26,741 nucleotides of DNA from UMGS172 sp964634675. GTDB lineage: Bacteria > Bacillota > Clostridia > Oscillospirales > Acutalibacteraceae. The number at the start of each line of letters is the position of its first letter. Positions within the stretch are counted from its first letter, which is position 1. The notes under the pieces are model-generated. The model saw nothing but the letters and a program-made list of their open reading frames with translations. It was not told the DNA's origin and did not search any database. Where the stretch lies: NCBI GenBank assembly GCA_964634675.1, contig CAZWLH010000015.1:1-26741 (forward strand). The letters are read 5' to 3'. This document shows positions 1 through 6,762 of the stretch, piece after piece. The position numbers and the translations under genes were made by a program.

Positions 1-49
1 CGGCAGCAGCCATTCCCTCTCGTAAAAAGTCAGTATTTAAGGCTATTTA

Positions 50-640
50 TTAGCCAAAGTATCTCTTCAGCAGACCTTCAAATGCTTTGCCATGCCGTGC
101 TTCGTCCTTTGCCATTTCGTGGACGGTGTCGTGGATGGCATCGAGGCCGTTCTTCTTGGCGCAGGCGGCAAGGTCATACTTGCCCTGAGTTGCGCCGAAT
201 TCGCAATCAACGCGCCATGCAAGGTTGTCCTTAGTGGTAGCCTTCATATTGGGCTCCAAGGTGCTGCCGAGGATCTCGGCAAACTTTGCGGCGTGCTCGG
301 CCTCTTCGTAAGCGGCCTTTTCCCAATAGAGTCCGATCTCGGGATAACCCTCACGGTGTGCGATACGTGCCATACAGAGGTACATTCCGACCTCGGAGCA
401 CTCGCCGTTGAAGTTGGCCATAAGCTGCTCAAGGATATATGCCTTATCTTCTTCCGAAATATCGGGGTTGTTCTTCACTGTCTTCTCATAGATTCCGAGC
501 TCATGCTCTGCGGCAAGCTTGCCCTCTTCCATTACCTTAAACTTGGAACCGGGAACCTTGCAAACGGGACATACGAAATCCTCGGGCATAGACTCTGCCT
601 CATGAACATAACCGCAAACGGGACATACAAACTTTTTCAT
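50..640 (-). CDS. Reverse rubrerythrin (rubredoxin-ferritin-like peroxidase)
   Basis: Peroxide- and oxygen-reducing non-haem iron protein of the anaerobe cytoplasm. The 196-residue product has an N-terminal rubredoxin-type knuckle (Cys6, Cys9, Cys24, Cys27) followed by a four-helix ferritin-like domain with the diiron ligand motifs EEAEH (middle) and DEARH (C-terminal). Rubredoxin first and diiron second is the reverse of classical rubrerythrin, as in clostridial reverse rubrerythrins that reduce H2O2 with electrons from NADH via rubredoxin reductase (family knowledge). The start is decided by a GGAGGAAA ribosome site about 9 nt upstream. Its ATG overlaps the perR stop codon (ATGA), so the two are co-transcribed and probably translationally coupled. 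No clear terminator was seen in the 49 bases downstream before the window ends. Confidence 0.93.
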   Translation of the reverse strand: MKKFVCPVCGYVHEAESMPEDFVCPVCKVPGSKFKVMEEGKLAAEHELGIYEKTVKNNPDISEEDKAYILEQLMANFNGECSEVGMYLCMARIAHREGYPEIGLYWEKAAYEEAEHAAKFAEILGSTLEPNMKATTKDNLAWRVDCEFGATQGKYDLAACAKKNGLDAIHDTVHEMAKDEARHGKAFEGLLKRYFG

Positions 641-1050
641 AATAAATTTCCTCCGTAAACTGTTTTATTACAACTGCCGCAAACGCCCGTAAAGGTGAGC
701 TGACAGCTATTGACCTTTGCACCGCTTAAAGCACTGTTGTTTTCTGTCAGGCTTTGCGGAATTTCAACATTTTCCAAATCGAGCACACCGCCACATTCTT
801 CACATATGAAGTGGACGTGGGGCTCAACATTGCCGTCAAACCGTTCTATGCCCTTTACCGTTCCGAGGCTGATTATCTGCCCCTGTTCCTTGAAAAGCGC
901 AAGATTGCGGTAAACGGTTCCGAGCGAAAGATCGGAGATCTCGGGCTTGAGTGCTGCATAGACCCAATCGGCCGACGGGTGAACCTTTGTGCCTTTAACG
1001 CACCTTAAAATCGCATCGCGTTTTTTGAAATGCTTTGCTCTCGGTTCCAT
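637..1050 (-). CDS. perR: PerR-type peroxide-sensing Fur family repressor
   Basis: Metal-dependent transcriptional repressor that loses DNA binding when H2O2 oxidises its histidine ligands (family knowledge). The 137-residue product has an N-terminal winged helix (about residues 5-70) and a C-terminal dimerisation domain. All five regulatory metal ligands of Bacillus subtilis PerR are found at a constant offset of 13: His24, Asp72, His78, His80, Asp91. Asp rather than Glu at the last site favours PerR over Fur. Two CxxC pairs (Cys83/86, Cys124/127) form the structural zinc site. I chose the internal ATG at 1050 because GGAGGGA lies just upstream of it; the open frame extends upstream to 1113 but that part runs through the promoter. 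It is the first gene of a two-gene operon with reverse rubrerythrin. Confidence 0.92.
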   Translation of the reverse strand: MEPRAKHFKKRDAILRCVKGTKVHPSADWVYAALKPEISDLSLGTVYRNLALFKEQGQIISLGTVKGIERFDGNVEPHVHFICEECGGVLDLENVEIPQSLTENNSALSGAKVNSCQLTFTGVCGSCNKTVYGGNLL

Positions 1051-1101
1051 TCTCCCTCCCCTTTCCGTGCTCTGTAATAGGTTATTCCCTGTTACGAGTA
1101 T

Positions 1102-1130
1102 AATATAACACATCTTTTTCTATTTGTCAA
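1102..1130 (-). promoter_or_regulatory. Sigma-A type promoter of perR-rubrerythrin operon
   Basis: On the minus strand the -35 is TTGACA (1125-1130), the spacer is exactly 17 nt, and the -10 is TATATT (1102-1107). The predicted transcript start is about 45 nt upstream of the perR ATG. Confidence 0.85.
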
Positions 1131-1145
1131 TAGTAATTATTCTTA
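1131..1145. promoter_or_regulatory. PerR-box-like operator abutting the -35
   Basis: The minus-strand 15-mer TAAGAATAATTACTA matches the Bacillus PerR box TTATAATNATTATAA at 10 of 14 defined positions and ends at the base before the TTGACA -35. The position fits repression of perR and rubrerythrin by PerR itself. The match was made by eye and the region is A+T-rich, so chance similarity is possible. Confidence 0.5.
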
Positions 1146-1169
1146 TTTAGGAATATTTTTTAGGTTATA

Positions 1170-1205
1170 TAAAAAAATGCCGACCGGCAATAAGCCGATC
1201 GGCAT
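1170..1205 (-). terminator. Intrinsic terminator after the SHOCT operon
   Basis: A near-perfect 12-bp inverted repeat (1177-1188 with 1194-1205, loop AATAA) is followed on the minus strand by seven T residues (1170-1176). It lies about 40 bases beyond the stop codon at 1245. Confidence 0.88.
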
Positions 1206-1244
1206 TTTCTATGATTCATAAAAAGTAAGTGTGCAACTGTGAAA

Positions 1245-2267
1245 CTAAAGTTTTGCAATAACGGCGCTGCGCTTTTCGTTATACTCTTCTTCGTTAAGCA
1301 AGCCGCTTTCATACAGTTGTTTAAGCGCCAACAATTCGGACTTGGGGTCAAAAGCCGCTTTTTTCGACTCGTTCAACATTTTGTTCGGACGCATAACAAA
1401 TTCAAGCAAAACTATACTGAACAAAGCTACCGCTACATCCGTTGCTATTGAGAGGATATAATAGAAGTTGGGATAATACCAAGTATAATGGTAATAACCT
1501 TGAGTTTCACGAAAATAATAACAAATAAAACCAATGACATATATCACAGTAAATAACAAAATTAAAACCAGAAATACGGTTTTGATCATTGCCGACTTGT
1601 TTTGAAGCTTTTGGCTGCATTTCAACAAATTGGCCATAATAAGTACGCCGGCAATAATTAAAGTAAGTACGTAGTCTGCATTATGGTAAATATATATAAA
1701 GTCAGCCACTACAATACGCTTAACAAAAAAACCAAGCATAATCAAAATAATAATCGCATTGATGATATTTACCGTCAGCATAAGCTTGTGCGGTACTTTT
1801 TTGAATTCCGAAACAATATAAAACACCGCGGCAATACTTACGATTACAAAATCGAACACATATGGACACTGGATAATCCAGAGCTCAAAATACCTAAAAC
1901 ATACTATACCGTAAATCCAACCGCCAACGGCTACCGAAGCTATTGCAGCCGATAAAACAATTTTCGGTTTAAGCGATTCATTTGCTTCAAAGCTTAAATT
2001 TCGTTCGTTTTTATTAAAGGCAAAAGAATAAACAACAAGCAGAATTGCCGGCAGCAAATAAGAAAGCAAATTTTCCGCAACAACCCCAAAATAAGGGGCG
2101 AATACCCAAAAGTAATGATACTCACGGTAATCACGGTACCAATGGTAACCGAGATCTAAAAAACTTCTTATAAATGACAAAACCGCAAAGATAAGTGCCG
2201 CTATGCTTATTATTTTAATGACGGAAGAACGTGAAAATTTTGATTTTTTCGTGGTCAATGTTTCCAT
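1245..2267 (-). CDS. Polytopic membrane protein with C-terminal SHOCT motif, unknown function
   Basis: The 340-residue product has about eight hydrophobic segments (roughly 18-36, 62-83, 102-122, 135-153, 162-182, 196-214, 229-250, 268-292). It ends in a cytosolic SHOCT-like short helix-turn motif (about 311-340: LKQLYESGLLNEEEYNEKR). SHOCT tails are thought to mediate oligomerisation, but no reaction is known for this architecture. The polar loops are rich in Tyr, His and Trp. Its ribosome site AGGAGG lies inside the end of the upstream gene, whose stop is only 2 nt from this ATG, so both are on one mRNA. It is visibly A+T-richer than its neighbours. I do not recognise a specific family for the membrane part. 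Confidence 0.85.
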   Translation of the reverse strand: METLTTKKSKFSRSSVIKIISIAALIFAVLSFIRSFLDLGYHWYRDYREYHYFWVFAPYFGVVAENLLSYLLPAILLVVYSFAFNKNERNLSFEANESLKPKIVLSAAIASVAVGGWIYGIVCFRYFELWIIQCPYVFDFVIVSIAAVFYIVSEFKKVPHKLMLTVNIINAIIILIMLGFFVKRIVVADFIYIYHNADYVLTLIIAGVLIMANLLKCSQKLQNKSAMIKTVFLVLILLFTVIYVIGFICYYFRETQGYYHYTWYYPNFYYILSIATDVAVALFSIVLLEFVMRPNKMLNESKKAAFDPKSELLALKQLYESGLLNEEEYNEKRSAVIAKL

Positions 2268-2269
2268 AT

Positions 2270-2647
2270 TTAAGCCTCCTCACCTTTTTTGACGGCGGCA
2301 CGGTATTCTTCTTCCGAAATGAGACCGCTTGAGCGAAGCTGTTCAAGTTGTGCCAAACGCTTTTGGTCAACTTCGGCCTGAGCTTCGGAAACGATTTGTC
2401 CGCCGCGAGTGTTGCGCTCGATAAGCGAAAGCTTTTCGGTGATTTCGCCGAACGCATAAAGCAGCCATGAGCCTATCCAGGCTACAACAGGTCCCCCGAA
2501 CATAGTGGCAAAACCAATGCCCCACAGATAATCGTCAATCGACACCATAACAATGCCGCCGATAAACGACCCGATTGCCATAAGCACAAATGATATCTGT
2601 GCCAAACATTTGATCTTTTTGCCGATGTTGCCGTAAAGTTTTTCCAT
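2270..2647 (-). CDS. Small two-TM membrane protein with SHOCT motif, unknown function
   Basis: The 125-residue product has two transmembrane segments (about 15-37 and 42-66), a charged linker, and a SHOCT-like tail (about 97-122: QLEQLRSSGLISEEEYRAAVK) similar to that of the next gene. The start at 2647 is fixed by TAAGGAGG about 8 nt upstream. The frame stays open upstream to about 2785, but that part overlaps a terminator hairpin and a structured leader, so I do not treat it as coding. It is the first gene of a two-gene operon with the 340-residue membrane protein. The shared tail suggests the two products may interact with each other or with the same partner (inference). Confidence 0.82.
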   Translation of the reverse strand: MEKLYGNIGKKIKCLAQISFVLMAIGSFIGGIVMVSIDDYLWGIGFATMFGGPVVAWIGSWLLYAFGEITEKLSLIERNTRGGQIVSEAQAEVDQKRLAQLEQLRSSGLISEEEYRAAVKKGEEA

Positions 2648-2669
2648 AAAAAAATCCTCCTTAAAAATG

Positions 2670-2698
2670 AAAAAGTGCGCCAACCGAAGCTGACGCAC
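2670..2698 (-). terminator. UUCG-capped terminator hairpin in the 5' leader of the SHOCT operon
   Basis: Read on the minus strand, 2698-2675 folds into an uninterrupted 10-bp stem (including U-G and G-U wobbles) closed by a C(UUCG)G tetraloop and followed by UUUUUC. It ends about 23 nt before the start codon at 2647. The wobble pairs would be C-A mismatches on the plus strand, so it acts on minus-strand RNA. Its position between promoter and first gene makes it either the end of a small RNA or a leader attenuator. Confidence 0.8.
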
Positions 2699-2720
2699 AT
2701 AAAACACAACTCCGATTGTC

Positions 2721-2859
2721 GCCAAACAAATCTTAAGCCCAAAGGAAACCGTGTTGCCATTCGGACGGAATTGCATTTTTATCAAAATACATAACGAATG
2801 ACAACACCAAAGAATTTCCTTTAGTGCTTTACGTTTCCTATTGAGTTGATTTGTTTGGC
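2721..2859 (-). ncRNA. Candidate structured leader RNA with three nested helices, unknown class
   Basis: The stretch from 2648 to 2947 has no gene; this element, a promoter and two terminators fill it. Three inverted repeats nest symmetrically. P1 is a perfect 12 bp (2848-2859 with 2721-2732), P2 a perfect 8 bp (2815-2822 with 2741-2748), and P3 is 13 bp (2795-2807 with 2751-2763) with one pair that is U-G on the minus strand but A-C on the plus strand. Between P1 and P2 is an asymmetric internal loop (25 and 8 nt), and the apical loop is about 31 nt. The predicted transcription start from the promoter at 2866-2894 falls on the first base of P1. I recognised no known riboswitch core. It could be a regulatory leader or an independent small RNA; a small inverted-repeat element is less likely. 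Confidence 0.6.
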
Positions 2860-2865
2860 AGGATT

Positions 2866-2894
2866 ATTATATCACACTGCAAAACAAATGTAAA
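2866..2894 (-). promoter_or_regulatory. Sigma-A type promoter for leader RNA and SHOCT operon
   Basis: On the minus strand the -35 is TTTACA (2889-2894), the spacer is 17 nt, and the -10 is a consensus TATAAT (2866-2871). Counting seven bases downstream puts +1 at about 2859, the outermost base of helix P1. Confidence 0.8.
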
Positions 2895-2917
2895 GAATAT
2901 AAAGCATTTTTTACAAC

Positions 2918-2944
2918 AAAAACCGAGGTCGAAGCCTCGGTTTT
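2918..2944 (-). terminator. Intrinsic terminator after spoIVA
   Basis: A perfect 10-bp inverted repeat (2919-2928 with 2935-2944, 6-nt loop) begins three bases beyond the spoIVA stop codon. On the minus strand it ends in a run of T residues. Confidence 0.88.
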
Positions 2945-2947
2945 GTG

Positions 2948-4426
2948 TTAAAGAATTATGCAAATAAGTCCGCTGCAGCCCTCGTTTATCACACGTTCGA
3001 GCGTTTCCTGCAAGCGTTGCCTTGCATCGATCGGCATACGTGCAAGCTTTGTATGAAGTCCCTCGTTGACAAGCTCGTGCAGTGATTTGCCGAATATGTT
3101 CGAATCCCAAATCTTGGTCGGCTCCTCTTCGAACTCGTTGAGAAGGTACATCACAAGATCCTCCGACTGCTTTTCCGAGCCGACTATCGGGCTGACCTCG
3201 GTCGTGATATTTGCCTTCATCATATGGATCGACGGTGCCGAAGCACGCAGTCTCACACCGTAACGTCCGCCCTGCCTTACTATCTCGGGCTCCTCAAGTG
3301 ACAGCTCGTCGATCTCGGGCATAACGATGCCGTAGCCCGTTGCCTCGACCTCATCAAGCGCATTCTTGATTCGGTAATACTCCTTTTTGATTCTTGAAAA
3401 TTCGACGATCTCCTTCATAAGCTCCTGCTCGTCGTTGATATCGACACCGGTCGACTCTTTGAGCACGGTATAAAATAGTGTCCGTTCGATATCGGCGGCA
3501 ACCGTGGCGCTTCCCGTTCCGAGCTCAACGCCCTCGACCGCAGTATATGTGAAATTGTCGCAATCTGCCAAGCTTTCGGAAAATGCGGCGATCTGCGAAA
3601 CCTTTTTGAGCTTCTCTGCCGAGCTTAAGACCGAGGAATAAAGCTGTTTTTGCAGCCAATGCTCACTCGGCAAGGCGGTTATCCACATAGGAAGTCTGAC
3701 CTTCAGCTCCTTCACGGGAAATTCGTAAAGCATTTCGGAAAGAATGTCGAGAATATCGCCTTCGTCAAGCTCAAGGCAGTTGACGGTCTTGACGGCAACC
3801 GAATATTTTTCGGCTATCTCGGCGGCGGTTGCCTTAGCCGAATCGCTCTCGGGATACATACTGTTCAAAAGCACGACAAACGGCTTGTTTATCGCATTGA
3901 GCTCATTGATGACACGTTCCTCGGCTTCGGCGTATTCCTCACGGGGGATATCGCTTATACTGCCGTCGGTCGTTATCACAAGACCGACTGTTGAATGCTC
4001 GGTTATGACCTTTTTTGTTCCGAACTCGGCCGCCATATTAAACGGAACGGGGTCCTCGAACCACGGTGTCATAACCATTCTCGGGTTATCGTCCTCGATA
4101 TATCCGAGCGAGCTCGGCACGATATATCCGACACAGTCTATCAGCCGAACATTCATCGATACCTTGTTTTCAAGGCTTATTTTGACACCCTTTTCGGGCA
4201 CGAACTTCGGCTCGGTGGTCATTATCGTTCGACCGCCTGCCGATTGAGGAAGCTCGTCGGTCGCACGCTCCTTCTGATAATCGCCGTCGATATTCGGGAT
4301 AACAAGGGTGTCCATAAACTTTTTGATGAAGGTCGATTTGCCGGTTCTCACGGGACCGACAACACCGATATAAATATCTCCGCCGGTTCTTGCCGCAATG
4401 TCGCCGTATAAATCTGAATTTTTCAT
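2948..4426 (-). CDS. spoIVA: Stage IV sporulation protein A, coat-morphogenetic ATPase
   Basis: Builds the basement layer of the spore coat by ATP-driven polymerisation on the forespore surface, recruited by SpoVM in Bacillus (family knowledge). The product from the ATG at 4426 is 492 residues, the same length as the B. subtilis protein, and its Walker A motif GPVRTGKST places the key Lys at residue 30, as in B. subtilis. An ATG two codons earlier (4432) sits directly on the GGAGGA ribosome site and is less suitable. The motif LIDCVGYIVPSS follows at about residue 95, and the C-terminus ends GLICIIL, as in typical SpoIVA. The gene starts 68 bases after the radical SAM stop and has its own terminator, so it is probably monocistronic. 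It shows that the organism is a spore-former or descends from one. Confidence 0.97.
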   Translation of the reverse strand: MKNSDLYGDIAARTGGDIYIGVVGPVRTGKSTFIKKFMDTLVIPNIDGDYQKERATDELPQSAGGRTIMTTEPKFVPEKGVKISLENKVSMNVRLIDCVGYIVPSSLGYIEDDNPRMVMTPWFEDPVPFNMAAEFGTKKVITEHSTVGLVITTDGSISDIPREEYAEAEERVINELNAINKPFVVLLNSMYPESDSAKATAAEIAEKYSVAVKTVNCLELDEGDILDILSEMLYEFPVKELKVRLPMWITALPSEHWLQKQLYSSVLSSAEKLKKVSQIAAFSESLADCDNFTYTAVEGVELGTGSATVAADIERTLFYTVLKESTGVDINDEQELMKEIVEFSRIKKEYYRIKNALDEVEATGYGIVMPEIDELSLEEPEIVRQGGRYGVRLRASAPSIHMMKANITTEVSPIVGSEKQSEDLVMYLLNEFEEEPTKIWDSNIFGKSLHELVNEGLHTKLARMPIDARQRLQETLERVINEGCSGLICIIL

Positions 4427-4461
4427 AAACATTCCTCCGATTTATAATTTAACTACGGTAA

Positions 4462-4491
4462 TGTTTATGAGCAAGGCTTTCGGATTATTAC
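4462..4491 (-). promoter_or_regulatory. Possible sigma-E promoter of spoIVA
   Basis: spoIVA is transcribed by mother-cell sigma-E in Bacillus. Upstream on the minus strand, GTAATAAT (4484-4491) is followed after 14 nt by CATAAACA (4462-4469). The latter matches about five of the eight positions of the sigma-E -10 CATACAAT. This is a weak visual match supported mainly by its location. Confidence 0.3.
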
Positions 4492-4494
4492 TGT

Positions 4495-5370
4495 TTATAC
4501 TCCGCTGAGATCAAAGGGCGGAATATATTCCGTACTGCCGCTTGAAAGCCGTTGCGTGAAAACAGTTTCAACAGGCGACTCTGCCGCCACCTCCAAAACC
4601 TTGTTATACTCCCTTTTTGTGATTTTTCGGTTAAGCTCTTTATAGCCCTCAAGCTCACCGCCCGGCGTGTACTGACTCATAAGACTCAGCACCGCCCAAG
4701 GAGCATTTTCCCCCACCCATTTTACGACCTCTGCGGCATCTCTTGTGCCCTGAGGCAAGACAAGATGGCGAATGATCAGTCCATTCTTCATAATACCGTC
4801 GGAATCGAAGGTATTTTCGCCGACCGCTTCCGACGCCGCAAGCACCGCCGCCTCATTAACCTGAGGATAATTGGCCGCCTTGGAATATTTAAGCGCACGT
4901 GCAGGGTCACGGTACTTCATATCCATCAAAAAAATATCGCAAAATGATGCCGCAGTTTTGATCTGTGCGACGGTATCGTATCCGCCGGAATTATAAACAA
5001 CCGGAATATTCGGCTTATAGATACCGACGGCCGCCTTTATTGCATTGACATAATGAGTCGGATTGACAAGGTTTATATTGTGCACGCCCTTATTTTCAAG
5101 TTCGCGGAATATTTCGGCCAAGCGTTCGACAGTAACCGTCTTGCCGAATCCGCCGTGTGATATTTCGTTATTTTGGCAGAACACACAGCCGAGCGAGCAA
5201 CCGCTGAAAAAGACCGTTCCGGAGCCTTTTTCGCCGCTGATGCACGGCTCCTCCCACATATGAACACCGGCTCTTGCGATTTTCGGAAGCATCGGCATTT
5301 TGCAGTAGCCTTTACCCGAAACGTCGTCACGCTCGGCGTTGCACCCTCTCGGGCATTGATTGCATATCAT
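4495..5370 (-). CDS. PflX-like radical SAM protein
   Basis: Radical SAM enzyme of the pyruvate formate-lyase activase-like class; substrate unknown. From the ATG at 5370 the product has 291 residues. It begins with a cysteine-rich segment (Cys3, Cys6, Cys10, Cys23 in the pattern CxxCPRGC...GYC) characteristic of the PflX-like branch, followed by the radical SAM cluster motif CSLGCVFC (Cys58, Cys62, Cys65). Later stretches (YNSGGYDT, FLMDMKY, LVLPQGTRD) fit the family barrel. The start was chosen for GGAAGGTG just upstream; the frame could extend to 5427. It overlaps the last 44 bases of the upstream symporter gene in another frame, implying one transcript. No glycyl radical enzyme is nearby, so a role in activating one cannot be assumed. 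Confidence 0.85.
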   Translation of the reverse strand: MICNQCPRGCNAERDDVSGKGYCKMPMLPKIARAGVHMWEEPCISGEKGSGTVFFSGCSLGCVFCQNNEISHGGFGKTVTVERLAEIFRELENKGVHNINLVNPTHYVNAIKAAVGIYKPNIPVVYNSGGYDTVAQIKTAASFCDIFLMDMKYRDPARALKYSKAANYPQVNEAAVLAASEAVGENTFDSDGIMKNGLIIRHLVLPQGTRDAAEVVKWVGENAPWAVLSLMSQYTPGGELEGYKELNRKITKREYNKVLEVAAESPVETVFTQRLSSGSTEYIPPFDLSGV

Positions 5371-6718
5371 ACTTGCACCTTCCCAAAGGTTTTTTCTTAT
5401 TATACGCCTCGGTGTGTCCGAAATCAAGCATTCTCGCTCTTTTCAGCGGCTTTACGGCAGCGTTGCCCATAGCAAGAAGCATACAGGAATTCGGTATCAG
5501 CATTGCAAAATTGAAAAAATCGGTGGCAAGCCAAGCCGCACCGTCGCTGAGCACCGCCGAAATCGGAACCATAAGCACAAAGCACAGACGGTATGCCTTA
5601 CTCAAGAGCGGCGAGCCGGACAAAAATGACAAAGCCTTAAGTCCGTAATAAGACCAGCCGACGGCGGCCGCAAGTGCAAAACAGCATACCGAGAAGCTTA
5701 AAAGCTTTATTCCGAAGTCTCCGAAGCTGCTTTTAAACATTTCGCAAATTAACAAAAACGGGTCATCGGTCACACCGTTGCAGTATTCTGCGGACGACAG
5801 AACGGCAACGGCGGTCAGCATACAGACCACCACGGTATCGACAAACACCTCGACAACACCCCAACAGCCTTGAGTAAAAGGGTCGGCATTGCGTGCTCCC
5901 GAATGGGCTATCGGTGAGCTTCCCATACCTGCCTCATTTGTAAAAAGTCCCTTCATAACTCCCGTTTTGAGTGAGAGCGAAAGTCCCGTTCCGACCGCTC
6001 CGCCGACCGCCTGCCTTAATCCCATTCCTTCAGAAAATACCGAAAGAAAAGCACTTGGCACTCTTTCACGGTTTTTGATAATCATAACGATCACTGCAAC
6101 AGTATAGACCGATGACATCAGCGGCACAAGCACCGCGGAAAAATTTTGAAAAAGTCGGTCGTGCCCCGAAATTACAACAAACACCAACGGCAGCAAAACG
6201 GCCGTCACCGCACCGAAGCTCAGTCCGAAGCCGATATCCGCAAAGCGGTAAAAGGCTTTTGACTGTAAAAAATTCCCCGACGAAAGCGAAGCCGCAACGC
6301 AAGCCGTCGCAAACAGGAACGCGATCGGTCGGCCAAGCCTTCCGCAACGGTTTTTCAGCACATACATCGGACCGCCGCAGTCCCGGTGGCTGAGCTTAGC
6401 CTCGTCAACACAGATGTATATTTCTGCGAATTTGATTATCATTCCCATAAAGCCGGTTATCAGCATCCAAAAAACGGCTCCTGCTCCTCCGACCGTTATT
6501 GCGGCCGCAACGCCGATGATATTGCCGACACCGATCGTTCCGCCGAGTGCCACCGCCATAGCCTTAAAGCCGTCGGTATTGCGGCTTTTTACAAGTCCTC
6601 CGACCGTCACCTTGAACACAAGTCCCAACCGTCTCAGTTGGAAAAGTTCAGAGCCGACTGACAGATAAACACCGTTGACTATAAGCAATAACGCACAAAA
6701 ACCGGTAAGTATTCCCAT
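5327..6718 (-). CDS. AGCS family sodium:alanine (glycine) symporter
   Basis: Secondary transporter importing alanine or glycine with Na+ or H+ across the cytoplasmic membrane. The 463-residue product shows about ten or eleven hydrophobic helices and family landmarks such as GGTIGVGNIIGVA near residues 58-70 and TNEAGMGSSPIAH in the middle, the AGCS substrate-site helix. The N-terminus is a little shorter than in many AGCS proteins, but no better start codon lies upstream. The ATG is 7 nt from GGGTGA, which itself forms the 3' arm of a terminator hairpin (6719-6758). The 3' end overlaps the radical SAM start by 44 bases. Confidence 0.92.
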   Translation of the reverse strand: MGILTGFCALLLIVNGVYLSVGSELFQLRRLGLVFKVTVGGLVKSRNTDGFKAMAVALGGTIGVGNIIGVAAAITVGGAGAVFWMLITGFMGMIIKFAEIYICVDEAKLSHRDCGGPMYVLKNRCGRLGRPIAFLFATACVAASLSSGNFLQSKAFYRFADIGFGLSFGAVTAVLLPLVFVVISGHDRLFQNFSAVLVPLMSSVYTVAVIVMIIKNRERVPSAFLSVFSEGMGLRQAVGGAVGTGLSLSLKTGVMKGLFTNEAGMGSSPIAHSGARNADPFTQGCWGVVEVFVDTVVVCMLTAVAVLSSAEYCNGVTDDPFLLICEMFKSSFGDFGIKLLSFSVCCFALAAAVGWSYYGLKALSFLSGSPLLSKAYRLCFVLMVPISAVLSDGAAWLATDFFNFAMLIPNSCMLLAMGNAAVKPLKRARMLDFGHTEAYNKKKPLGRCKYDMQSMPERVQRRA

Positions 6719-6758
6719 AAAAAAATCACCCGTACATTCTATGCCGATGTACGGGTGA
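6719..6758 (-). terminator. Terminator hairpin that also contains the symporter ribosome binding site
   Basis: A perfect 12-bp inverted repeat (6726-6737 with 6747-6758, 9-nt loop) is followed on the minus strand by seven T residues (6719-6725) and then at once by the symporter ATG. It sits between the exonuclease stop (6763) and the symporter start (6718). The 3' arm ends in GGGTGA, the only Shine-Dalgarno-like sequence for the symporter. Confidence 0.82.
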
Positions 6759-6762
6759 ATAT

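Noticed and set aside
1..49. Start of another minus-strand gene (GAGAGGGAATG-like sequence) downstream of rubrerythrin
   Set aside because: The ribosome-site-like bases touch the ATG with almost no spacing, and only five codons lie inside the window.
2648..2785. N-terminal extension of the small SHOCT protein from a start at 2785 or 2776
   Set aside because: The frame is open, but it runs through the helices and the terminator hairpin, lacks a ribosome site, and a strong TAAGGAGG fixes the start at 2647.
2721..2859. 6S RNA
   Set aside because: A closing stem, asymmetric central loop and long apical helix starting at +1 resemble 6S, but the outer stem closes after 139 nt and the terminator lies separately further on. 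No 6S sequence signature was recognised. An Rfam 6S search would settle it.
2721..2859. MITE or small inverted-repeat mobile element
   Set aside because: The 12-bp ends look like terminal repeats, but no target-site duplication flanks them, there are further nested helices with strand-specific wobble pairs, and a promoter abuts the end exactly.
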